Below are positions 1 to 13,200 of a stretch of DNA of 64,000 bases, piece by piece; the stretch's first letter is position 1, and each line of letters begins with the position of its first letter. The stretch is from Ridgeia piscesae (taxonomy: Eukaryota > Annelida > Polychaeta > Sabellida > Siboglinidae), in NCBI GenBank assembly GCA_025642075.2, contig JAODUO010001077.1, positions 279,501 to 343,500 on the forward strand. The letters run 5' to 3'. The position numbers and the translations under genes are program-made. The notes under the pieces are model-generated. The model had not been told where the DNA came from. It did not search any database and saw nothing but the letters and a program-made list of their open reading frames with translations.

Positions 1-27
1 CACAGACCACAAGAGAAGGACCCTCAC

Positions 28-2814
28 CAGCTGTGGTTTTGCCAAGGTCTTCTTCCTCCAGGATTGAGATGAGGTCCTCATCGTGTGAGAGAAGGTCTGT
101 TGGCAGCAGGTCTTTGAGGTCTCCTTCGTCTGAGACAGACAGACACACTCTCACACAAGTTTCTCACAAACAGTTCAGCAACAGAACAATACCAAAGTAT
201 GTTTATTTTAAATAACTGCTCCGATTTAAAACTACATTTGTTCTGAAAGATTGCTCTAAATGCATGGAACATATCTTTGCATGTATTTTACTACTGCAGC
301 AAAACAATTACACAACACAGGAACACATGAGAAACGACACACACCCAGAGCCTGAATCTTGTCCGTATCTTCGTCCGACTGTGGCACCATCTGGTGAAGA
401 GGATCTGCCAGTGAGGGTTGCATGACAGCGGGCTGGACCTCTGCCTTGGTGGAGGCTGGGGGGTGGAGAGATGGGGTAGTCTTCACAGGCGAGTCAGGGA
501 ACGCAAACGGGTCATTGGCATGGAGTGCATCAGCCGATTGAGTGTCTTCGTCGAGACTTCTACTGTCCTCTAAAGGTAGATGTAGACATGCTCCCTCCTT
601 GCCTTTGTCAATGAGGATCTTCCCAAAGAACGCCATCTGCAGAATGTCATCACATTTGCACCAGCAGCAACAACAGACAATAAATCTACATGTGAAATAT
701 GTTTCACTAATACTACAGTAACTATGATTCACAATGGACAATGTAGGGACAGCACAAGTCCGCTATATCCAGAGCAATGCTATGGGCAGACACTGTAACA
801 CACAAACTTGTTATTCAGGATTTCTCAACTGTTTAGTGTAAAATTTTATTACTTTCTAATTCTTTCAAATATGAAGCAAATTATTTTATTTTAAGCACTG
901 ATGCGAATGGTGCCGACCTGCAAGTATGAGGGATAGTCATCCTCCATCTTGGACTTCTTTGGTCGTCTCCGTCGGCGTTTCTTTATAACTGGTCCCTCTT
1001 CCTCAGCCTTCTCGTCCATCTTTCCCGGGCCACCTGTAACACCCACTGACCGCGGTCATCATCTTGTTGTCACACACAATCTCTTATCACAGCATCCACG
1101 CCTCAGGATTGCTTAAAGCTTTTACTCATAATTTAACAAATTATTATTTATTACTTGTACAAAGAATGCTCAACACATTCAATAAGCTTAATGACATTTA
1201 GCCAAATTTACATTAAAGTAACTAAAACTGTTCAAAACCGACATTGACCTTCAAGCATTTCCGAGGAGACAAGTGGATTGACAGGTTCTTTCACCAATCC
1301 CACAGTGCTCTTTGTTGACGAGCGATGACGCACCATGAACCCTCCAACCCCTGCAACGATACAAACATCACATTAACATCAACAATCATTATATCGACGA
1401 TAACAGTAAAATGACACAGAAAACTCCATTAATTATTCCAAAGCTGCTACCTTACCTTACCTTACCTTACCTTACCTTACCTTACCTTACCTTACCTTAC
1501 CTTACCTTACCTTACCTTACCTTACCTTACCTTACCTTACCTTACCTTACCTTACCTTACCTTACCTTACCTTACCTTACCTTACCTTACCTTACCTTAC
1601 CTTACCTTACCTGGTCTTCTGGACCATTGTTTTATGCTGTATTTTATAGCTTCTATTCACATTTATTTTATTCCTACATGCTACACATGTACATGAATTC
1701 AAAAGCTACCAACTAAAATCAGTTGCAGCTGCCAGAAGTTTCTCCACACAAGGACTGCAGAATGTTGTACCTCTTTATTCAGTATTGACTGTTATTTCTT
1801 TCATTACTTTTATACACTCAAGAAAAGAACATTTCTGACCCATTCCGATGCGTATGCGTGACTTCTTCTTCTTCTCAGCTGTGGGTGTGTCTCCCGTCAC
1901 TTCCTGTTTCTCTGATATGGGACATACACCAGTGCCGTCAGCCGCCACTTTGTCACCAACACCTGAAGTCACATCCACTGAAAAACAGGAAGCATGCAAG
2001 TACGTGAGAAAGAGAGTCATTTTCTGAAACAATACAGCTTCATGATATGATATGGATACAGCATGAAATCAGGTATCTGCTAGAAACGTTCACTACACTT
2101 TCTACTCAGTAAACAGCTTGGCCAGAAAATATTCCACCTAAATTAAATAACATGCAACAACAAGCTTATCTGTGTGAAGATAGGATGTCTACTGCAAGGT
2201 GTGACAGGGAGGTATACCTTCCATGGGGTTAGTCCTCTGGTCCCCACCCTCCGCTCCCAGCAGGAGGCGGGATATGTTCGGATGGCGGTTGGCCTCAGGC
2301 CGGCGGCGGACACGTTTCCTGTCGGTCATCTTGACCGCCATGGACTTGATGAGCTGGTGCCCCCTTTCGGACAGCATCACACCATCCAGCATGAACTGCT
2401 TTGGTGCCTTCACTGGCTCTGGAAGGCAGAGGGTTAACGGGCATATAGGAAGAGGTAGCAATGCAGAGAAAACATATTGAATGAGAGTGAAAGTGTTAAC
2501 CAACTATGTAAGTTCTCATGTTTCAACATGATATTCTTGATACTGAAATAAGTAACTGAAGCTGAATGCAACAGGACAGTGAGTTGACTGGGGAGTTAAC
2601 AGCCAGCTGGTGAATGTGCAATCTATCCCTGTCTGTTATATAGTTATATAGGTATCCCACGACACAGGGCAGTGGTTAGACAGCAGTCAGACTGATGTAA
2701 CTGTCAACACAGACATACCGTTGTCTCTGAGGAGTTGTATTGGTGGTGTTGACGGTGGTGACGCAGATGGCAGTGGTGAGGGCGCCCTCTGGGGGGAGCA
2801 TGGAGCCGGGGGAA
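28..2814 (-). CDS. KMT2C/D-like exons 21-27: post-PHD conserved segments, incomplete
   Basis: Residues about 1541-1889. Exon 21 (2814-2719) is a Pro/Ser linker (PPAPCSPQRAPSPLPS); it was recognised because it alone restores phase between exons 20 and 22. Without it the join makes a stop codon. Exon 22 has FMLDGVMLSERGHQLIKSM, exon 23 a basic KKKKSRIRIGMG, exon 24 GGFMVRHRSS, exon 25 KKRRRRRPKKSKMEDDYPSYLQ split across its length, exon 26 AFFGKILIDKG then an acidic Pro-rich tail, and exon 27 the acidic DEGDLKDLLPTDLLSHDED. The GGFMVR and YPSYLQ-AFFGK segments occur at the same place in vertebrate KMT2C/D. The exon 27 donor (GTGAGG at 27-22) is the last visible splice site. Confidence 0.88.
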
Positions 2815-5800
2815 CTACAACACCGGACAGTCATCAACAGCAGCACACAACACATGACACTGTCATCAACAGCAGCACACAACACAAGACATTCATCAAC
2901 AGCAGCACACAACACTGTCATCAACAGCAGCACACAACACAAGACATTCATCAACAGCAGCACACAACACTGTCATCAACAGCAGCACACAACACTGTCA
3001 TCAACAGCAGCACACAACACAAGACATTCATCAACAGCAGCACACAACACAAGACATTCATCAACAGCAGCACACAACACTGTCATCAACAGCAGCACAC
3101 AACACACGACAGTCATCAACAGCAGCACACAACACAAGACATTCATCAACAGCAGCACACAACACTGTCATCAACAGCAGCACACAACTCACGACAGTCA
3201 TCAACAGCAGCACACAACACTGTCATCAACAGCAGCATACAACACAAGACATTCATCAACAGCAGCACACAACACTGTCATCAACAGCAGCACACAACAC
3301 AAGACATTCATCAACAGCAGCACACAACACTGTCATCAACAGCAGCACACAACACTGTCATCAACAGCAGCACACAACACAAGACATTCATCAACAGCAG
3401 CACACAACACAAGACATTCATCAACAGCAGCACACAACACTGTCATCAACAGCAGCACACAACACACGACAGTCATCAACAGCAGCACACAACACTGTCA
3501 TCAACAGCAGCACACAACTCACGACAGTCATCAACAGCAGCACACAACTCACGACAGTCATCAACAGCAGCATACAACACCAGACATTCATCAACAGCAG
3601 CATACAACACCAGACATTCATCAACAGCAGCACACAACACATGACACTGTCATCAACATCAGCACACAACACTGTCATCAACAGCTGCACACAACACTGT
3701 CATCAACAGCTGCACACAACAACTGTCATCAAAGCGACACAACACACGACAGTCATCAACAACAGCACACACACGACATTGTCATCAACAACAGCACACA
3801 CGACATTGTCATCAACAACAGCACACAAACTGTCATCAACACAGCACACAACACACGACATTGTCATCAACAACAGCACACAACACAAGACATTGTCATC
3901 AACAACAGCTTGGAGGCTGTAGAACTGTGAAATGCAACTACAGGGTGTCTCATAACAACAAATGTTGCCTTATAAGGATTCACTGGCCCCTTTTCATAAG
4001 TGAATTTTTTTTCTGTTTTTCAAGGAAAGTAAAAGATCGCCCGGAACCAATGTAGCGGCAGAGGACATGAAGGAAAATATTCGAGCGATATTTGTTTATA
4101 GCTGAAAATTGTCGAATTTCAAATCGAATAGTGGGAAAACATTTGAATATTCGAAATATGAATCGAATATTCGAAATATGAATCGAATATTCATCCCATC
4201 CTTAGTGTTAGCTGGCATTTCAGTTAGCATCCATAGCTGAGCGCTTTATCACAAAAACTGTCTGAGATGGCAAATTTCCGGCACATGCAGAAAGGACTGG
4301 ATGAGGATTAAACAGCACAGGTTAATATCTGTATCACATACAGTGGTTTGAGAAGAACTGACATACTTTTGTGTAGTATCATGTATCTACTGGAGTTTTT
4401 AAACAAATCCACTTACAAATCGTTGTCTACTATAATTGTCTCAGATAGCACATGTTATCAGCAGGTTTGTATCTGGTTGTTTACTGCCAGGTGTGTAACT
4501 GAGCGAGTACTTACATGGTCCGTCCATGCCTGTGATTGGTCGACACAGCAGACAGTGGTAGCCGTAGCAGGCCGCCCTCTCAGCCTCATCCTCGTTCCTC
4601 ATCCCATCACACTGGATGTGCAGCCACCTGCTCATACAAACACAACGTCAAGTCTCTCTGTCAGTCAACTTTCACAAATGTATTATTCAATATATCATTA
4701 CTACAGCATTATACACAAATCCTTCCTGCACATGTTATTTATACAAAAATACTACTCATTGTGCAACTCATTTAAGGTACAAGCTAACCGATGACAAAGG
4801 GTCTTCAGGTTGACAAACAAAATTTAACAAAATTCTTATAAACCTTTCCTGTATGTGACCTCATGAAACATGACACAAAAGTTGAACGATAGATAGGATA
4901 CACGTATATGCTACTTTGGATGTAATCAGCTGTCCTTTAACGAATGTCCAAGTGGAGAGTGACTGACCGCTCGCAGTGTGCACACTGGATGATCATGTCG
5001 TCCTCCTTGTAGTTGCACTGACACACGGGACACACAGACAGACTGTAGCACGGCCCACACTGGCTGTAGTTGTTCTGCCACTGACACCCCACGCCCGGGG
5101 TAGTTGCCCCACACGTCTCACAACACACGCACCTACAACACAAGTTTACACGTCTCACAACACACGCACTTACAACACAAGTTTATACGTCTGACAACAT
5201 ACGCACCTACAACACAAACACATCTCACAACACACGCACCTACAACACAAACACACATCTCACAACACACGCACCAACAACACAAGTTTACACATCTTAC
5301 AACACATGCACCTGTAACACAAACACACATCTCACAACACACGCACCAACAACACAAGTTTATACATCTCACAACACATGCACCTGTAACACAAACACAC
5401 ATCTCACAACACACGCACCAACAACACAAGCTTACACGTCTCACAACATATGCACTTACAACACACACCTACAACAGAAACACAACACACACACACCTAC
5501 AGCACAATCACATCTGATAACATGTGCACCTCCGTCCTCCAATACAAATGAGATATGTACCACATTTTATTGCAGAAATAGGTTTAGATTTTCTAAACAA
5601 ACCTTTCTTACATTAAATCAAGTTCATTATTTCAAGATCATAATTTTTTACTGACATACGTGTGAAGGTAACTACTTTCTAGATGTCAGCAACTTTTCAA
5701 ATGAACTATCAAGAAGGATATACTTTCTTTATTTTCACAACTTGTGTAGATTTGTTTATCTATCCTACTCGACTGACATGACAGAAATACACTTGTACGT

Positions 5801-8242
5801 GACAACAGACACTGACCATTTACACTTCCAGGTGCCCTTGGGGACAGCTTCAAGTGGGGGATCCAGACAGTAGATGTGGTAACTGATGTCACACTCGTCA
5901 CACAGGATGAGTCGACCTTCATCGTGTGGCTTGCCACACCCCTCACAGACGGTGCAGTCGAGACACCGCCAGCCCTTCTGAAGCACCACCTTGTTGATCT
6001 ACAGCCACAGAGCACCACATTGTACAAACAGGGAACTAAATCTAATCGGCTGTCAAAAATAAAATTTCTGTTCATTCACAAATTTCTTCAAAAAGATAGC
6101 CTGTCATAATGGATTGGGTCATTTTAGCAAAACGATTCATAAATAAATTAAGCTAAAAATTCCACCGAGGTCAGGACAGTGCTTAGTTGGCCTACCTTCA
6201 TGTTGGCGCAGTACGGGTGGTAGCACTGACCACACTGGACACACACAATGAGCTGACCCTCCTCGCCAGTGCCGTAGCTGCCACAACTCATGCACATGTC
6301 CTGTCCGAGCACGTACTCGTCCGCTGTGGCACAGATGACAGCAGTCGACTGGTGGTCATCGTCTTTTGACGAGTCACCTCCGGCCTGCAGTATCACACAA
6401 GACGTCATTAACACAATCAGCATCACACATTTCATCTTTAAAAACCTAAGCAGTTGGTGTAAGTTACTGCTCTGCTATACATACCCTCATCAGTAAGCTA
6501 ACCAAATAACATTTGTATCCCTTAAATGTACTAACAGATTCCACAACAATCCAAACATTTCCATCAAGTCACTCATAGCGCATTACAATGCTGCTTCAAC
6601 AAAGACATGTGACCTATTGTAAATGCCTCACCTGTCCACTGGAGGCGCCACCAGTGTGACCTGTCTTCAGCTTTGGTTTGTTTGAGGTGCGTTTGCTGCT
6701 GCGCTCAGCAATCGGTGGCGCCCTCTGTCGCTTCTTGCCTGGTGCAACACTTCGGTTCTGTGTAAGCAGACATACATCAGTGAATAAACACAGTGGGCAG
6801 CTGCAGTACTTTACCTGCGTGCAATCACGTGCATGTGAACAGGTGTTGCAATAGATACTGGACTACACCTGTTGACCAATAGGCCAGGTAACTGAAAGTG
6901 CTTACAAATCCATGACCATAATGTCTATTATAACATTGTTGTTACAAAACAAGGAAAGTTTAAACAGCTACAATAATATGTATTTCCATTAGTGTATCAA
7001 AAAAGTGTACCTTCATTTGCAGAAGTATAAAACTGCAGATCTCTTACACACTATACCACAACATGATGACAGAAACAGATTGTCCACACTCACCTTTGGC
7101 CGTCCGGCTCCTATCTTCTTCCCCATTTTCTTCCCATAGGATGGCTTGCCCATCCCTGGCCCGAGGTGTCGTGGTGAGCTGAGGCCGGAGTGCTGGGCAC
7201 TGCTGGTGGTGGTGGACGTACCATCGTGTCCTGGGGCGGATGTGGCTGTGGGGATGCCCCCTAATGAGGCCAACTGTTGCACACCCTGCAGGAATAAGGG
7301 GAACTCTCAAAAGGTTGCAGTAAACAGATGTTGTTTCTCAGTGTGTATTACAATGAACACTAGGCTATTATTTAAATATTACTCAACAGCTAAACAAATA
7401 ATGGATAATTGAACGCATGCAAATTGTGATGTTTAAGAAATGGAACAAATGTATTCATTAAGAATACTTCATAAAATTAATCTGATACAAATTATCCAGT
7501 ACAACAAGCAGGTCATCGCCCAGGAAAGAAACATATTTCAATAAGACTAAGCAATTATCTGTAGTGTATAGAAATATAAATAAATAAACACTACACCATC
7601 CAGCGAATAAAATATTCCAGTGATTCAATTACTGTGAAGTAATAAAGTATCTGCTGCAGATGGTGAACATACTATATTGCCTTCATGATATGCATTTCCA
7701 TCAGTTCCAAACGTATGCACATTCAAAACTTGGGAATGTGAGTCTTGACTCACCAGAAAGACAGACAAAACGTATTGCTAACCTTTTCGAGTGCATTCAG
7801 ATCTATATCCATGCTTGAGATCGAGTCCTCGGTCATTGCTAGAAGAGACTCCTGGGAACTGTGTAGCAGGTCGTTGCCATGGAAACCATCCTCACGAGTG
7901 GGGTCACAATCTGCAAAACAAACAAATGCATGCACTGAGAGATGACTATTTGGGTTTGTTGCCTCAGATAAAAAATATATGTAAAATGTGAAAATGGCAT
8001 AATCTATTTTGCATCTACAAAGAGTATTGACGGTGGCATCCCCAGGTATATCAACAGCTGCTGGTGGTGCATCTACAAGACTGCTCAGACAGGTACATCT
8101 AGGTACACACAATCAATTGACAAGTCTTTGTGGTTTATTTAATGCGAATCACATATAATGTAAGAAATAGTGCTGTAATATTTAAATAACTGAAAAACAC
8201 AATGTATAGGAATAGTTCATGGTAATGATACTGATGTATTTT

Positions 8243-8274
<32 letters not shown>

Positions 8275-10161
8275 GAGAGAGGGGAGAGAGGGGAGAGAGG
8301 GGAGAGAAGGAGGGAGAGGAGAGAGATTTGTCAACATGTACAGATATACCGACTCTGACCCTTTATGTACCTTTGAAAGTTTTGAAGATTTCAAAGTTCT
8401 CTATGTCTTGAGGACTGCCTTCCTCTGCCATGTGAGACAGTATGGACACGGAACCTTCCAAGTCGGCCTGTAACATCAAGTAAATGTCACTTAAGTCAAC
8501 TCACGTACTGTTCTGATTTGTGGAAGTTCTGAAAATTAGTTGGTGTTTTTCCTTTCTACAAATGGTTCATTAAGAGATACTAAAGCAACATGTAATGTAA
8601 GCAGATAATATCCATAAATGAGGTAGTTTCAGAAAAACATTAACACCAAGACTGTGTCATACACTGAATAATTACTATAACAATCAACCTAAATCGTGAG
8701 ATATTTACTAAACAACGGTAAATATCATAACAGAATAAAACATGTTTATACATCATTATAAAATACTAAAACACCAATAATAAAACAAATTTCAAAAAGC
8801 CTGTCCTGATTAAGTCATAAATGTTTCAAGAACACCATTTACTTTCAACAGTATAACAATTTTTTTGTCGTAACTATACTGTAAGACAACGATGTGTAAA
8901 CTTCTGGACACTATCCTTCACAACAATGTTTGAATGATAATCAAGACAAAAGCTAAACATTACAGCTACGAATATAACATGTAATAATACACGATAAGCG
9001 CAAGTCTTACCACAGAGACTTCATTGCGACATATGGGACACACATAGCCCCCACCCTTCTTGTCTCTCTCCACCAGCGCGTCACACTCAGAGTGCACATA
9101 TCTAAACACAATTGTAAACATTTATATCCTGGTAACTTTTATCTGTATCAAATGTCTTCTTTGTCATCATTATGTTATACCAGTGTTCTCGTAATTTATA
9201 TGGCAATACAGAGAAGATACATAAGTGTAATCAAACATGATGCCACTGCCAACACTTACAGAACACTGACAACGCCGATAAGTCTGCCAGTCACCTTATT
9301 TACTAAATCACTCACCAATGCTTCAGTTGTGTCTAAAGAGATCTAAATTACCTCACCTTCAAAGAGAACCAGTTACAAATTACCAACAAATATAAACCAC
9401 TGCAACACAGAATGATACTGAATCCCTACAAAGGAAAATTCAAAGAGACCCTTTTCTTATGTGTACACAATTATCACAGTATTACAGTAATTGCAATGGT
9501 ATTTGCATAATTACACTAAACATTTCAGGTAAGCATCGCTTGAACATAAAGATATAAACTCTGGAATTTCACAATTTGTGATAACTATGCAATGAGCCCA
9601 GCTACAGATGAGGTAGTCCCACTGTCTGTGTGCCACTGTCTGTGTGCCACTGTCAGTGTGCCACTGTCTGTGTGCCACTCACTTGCTGCACACTGTGCAC
9701 TGAGTCATCTGCTTCTGAATGAAGTGGCGGTAGGCGCGGCCACACAGTGGACATGACAGGCCCTTGTTGCGTTGCTGGTAGCAGCTGTCACACACGGAGT
9801 AGTTGTGGTGCCAGCGAGAACTCGGTCCACTGCCCGGAGTACACGCTCCACAGTCTCCACACACGCGGCAGTTCTGACACAGACGGACAGTTTAGATTTA
9901 CTGTGACATCCAGTTCTAACAAAGGTGGACAGTTTAAATGTACTGTGATGTCCAGTCGACATGTTCACATTTCATATCAGCGAAGATGTGTATTCAAAAA
10001 CAAATTTGACTTCTCTTATTCAGTATACAGTGTCGGCGTTAGAGAAACAGTGATGTGTTTACGAAAACAAAAAAATGATAAGAATACATCCCCCCACAAC
10101 ACTAAAACAAGAACAGATAATGTGTTTGTTTAAACACGGCAATAAATGAAAACACAACTGA

Positions 10162-10205
<44 letters not shown>

Positions 10206-13200
10206 TCAACAATGTTATATTATACATTTTCATAAAACAAAAAACAATTGTTGTGGAATGGGAGACTCCTACTACAATCAATCTGATCGCTATCGTATTT
10301 TTGACTGATTGATTGATTAAGAGTGCCCCTCGTTACTGTGAAAATGTCCATATCGGACAAGCTCGGACAACTGCCCCAGAAGTACCAAGAACCTGTCACA
10401 CACCTTGCACTTCCAACCATTCTTTGGGATGGTCGTCATGACTGGGTCGAGGCAGTACGTGTGGTAGCCTTTGTCGCACGTGTCACACACCAACATGCGG
10501 TTGTCATCTCCTGGTTGGCTGTAACAGCAACATAACACTGTCAGCCGGATCTACTTTGTTGAACATGTTCTCACAGCAACAAATGAATACACAAACATCA
10601 ATGGTCAATGTATACATCTGAGTAGTGTTATACTAATATTTACATTTGACACGTGTTTTGAAATAGAAAAACTTCATGCAAACTTATGCAGGCAAAATCT
10701 TACAAACATATATGGCAGATTTATATATCTATGCAATCTCAAGATGAATGCGCACTACTGGAAACATGGCATGAATAGAACCGCTGGAGAAGAAAGTGGA
10801 TGTTCTCAGTGTAGACAGTAGAGGAAATAACAGGACGGTTGGATGGTGTAGAGATTGTATGGAACTGGAGAGCAAGGGTAAATGAAGACGGGTGGTGGAC
10901 AGGTCAGTCCGGCAGCAGTGGCGGAAGAAGAACACCCCAGTGACCAACATCAAATGACCAAAGATGAGTTTCATCCCATGGATCGGGGCTAAAAGAACAG
11001 ATTCAAACGCCACTCACCGACACGTCTGGCATATCTTGCACTCGGGACACTGCCAGCCGGCACGCACAATCGCATTCACCTCTACCGGAGGGTCAAGGCA
11101 GTTCCCATGATAGTGCTGACCACAACTGGTGCAGAACAGTTGGTCAGCAATGTAGCCAGGCCGGTCACACACGACACAGTAGGCCTCTTGACCAGCTGAA
11201 AACAACATCCACAACATGCAGGATTAGTGTGGTTGTATTAACTGTCAACAGTTTATTTTAGTTCTTATGACTGCACATTGTAAAATCCACAATACGTAAG
11301 CTGTCTGCTCATAAACACCAAAACTATTTCACTTTTCGTCTGATCACAGATAGACACCAAAAAACAAAATTGCTTTGTATTTGTATCTGTATTTTTTAAA
11401 CTCTGCTACAGAAGTATTGCTGAAATAATGCCTATTCTTAATCACCCAGCCTCGTCTTATCTTACTGGCCTAATTACAACAGCGATGACGGCTGCCTTGG
11501 CTCATGCAAAACATCACGACAATAAATTAATATTCATCAGTCAGGATTCACTTTACAACTGTTGTTACAATTACTATCTCCAGAAGCATAGGCAGGCAAC
11601 CCACTAGTCTGTGAAGAACAGACGGCACACTGTGACAATTCAGCTACAAATCATCTGAGTATAACAGACCAGATGATCCCCCCAAATGCAGTGCCAACTC
11701 ACCAATGACCTCAGCTTGTTCGATGTGTCCAGGACACAGCAGAGACAGTGTCTTGATGTCCTGATGGAAAGAAACAGGACAAGACAATGTACACAACAAC
11801 TCAAACTTGCACACTTAGGAGGTAATCTTCTACATTCTGATATTCTAAAAAAGGTGAAATAAGCAAAATTCATTATTTATTCAAACATCATCACGCTGTA
11901 CTAAAATTGGTGATACCGAAGAGGGTTTTATAAATAGATTTAACGATTCATCACACACGCTCTTTTATTAAATAATTCAAATTAAGGTTTACAAATTTAC
12001 TAAATGGTTTAAAAATTGATTTACAGTTGATGAAACATAAAAATTCTACCCAACTATCTGCTAAATTAACACAAATTCCAGTCAGTTTCTGTAGACCTAG
12101 AGTAAACTCTTTGTGTGACTTTTCTTTGACCTGAAGTCTATGTATCTGTTTGACAATGTGTCAGTGTTACCTGGAAACAGCCCCCTCCAGAGGCACAAGG
12201 GTAGTGATACTTCTTGGCACATTCACTGTCTCGACACACGATGGTAGCTCCGTAGTTCAGACAGTAGTTGCACTTCTGAAAACACAGTGGCACCAGGATG
12301 ACACATCTTAAACTAGGATCAAACAAATATTTTGTTTTTTAAATAATATAATTGTGTGATAAAGTATCTGACTCTTTCCACAAATCTGTATTTGCAGCTA
12401 TTCTTCATGTACACGTTTTGTAAATTTCACATTGTTTCAAATATATAAAGAACCAGTAATAAAATAAACGTGTTTGCAGATTGTTATATTTAGATAGAAG
12501 AGCAGTGGTAATTAACAATATACTGATGAACAAAGTTACTCTCTTCGAGTCAGATGTACAATAGTACATATATTACCTGAGATAAGGACACACAGACGGC
12601 CTTGTCAACAAACTGAAGGGTGCCATTCTCCGACTGGGTGACACCATCAGACCACGCAGCACAGCAGTGATGGGCCCACACGTGACCTACGATGTAAGAA
12701 CATTTGTTTTAATTTAAATACAACCCTGCTTTAGAGAAAAGGATGGAAGTCCCTAGAAAGGTGTAGCAGTGTTGTAATTACTGCATGAATGCTGTCTGTA
12801 TGTACAATTCCATTACTGTACATTGCTAGATATTCATCATACGTGTATATATACAGAACATGGAGAAAGTGGGATGAAAGGACTTGAATGTTTGATAGAT
12901 AAACCGGTGCATTCAAGTACCAGTCATGGCACCTGAAAGTCCAGAGTGTTGCCACTAAAGAGCAGCTTGGGCTGTTTGGAGAGGAAACTACCTAAGATAC
13001 CTAAGAATCGTAGTCCATGAAGATACAGCAACTGCACCCTGGGTGATAAGTAAACAAGTTCACTAGGTCTAAGTCATTTGTATGCACAAAAGTTAAAATA
13101 CAACAGTTCAACTGATGAGCTGTGACTGTTGCTGTACCAACCTGTCTTCTCAAACACCGTGGATGGGTCGACTTCCTCAGTATAGCCAATGTGGCCAAGC

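Noticed and set aside
1447..1613. Telomere-like repeat
   Set aside because: The unit is CTTAC (GTAAG), not TTAGGG or another known telomeric unit, and it lies inside an intron.
2721..3930. Plus-strand open frames of 307 and 396 codons
   Set aside because: They cross the 25/30-bp intronic array opposite to the KMT2-like gene and encode only H-Q-Q-Q-H-T-T-type repeats.
4137..4205. TCGAATATTCGAAATATGAA repeats ending in CATCCCATCC, possible hAT-type terminus
   Set aside because: No matching inverted end was found nearby, so I do not call an element.
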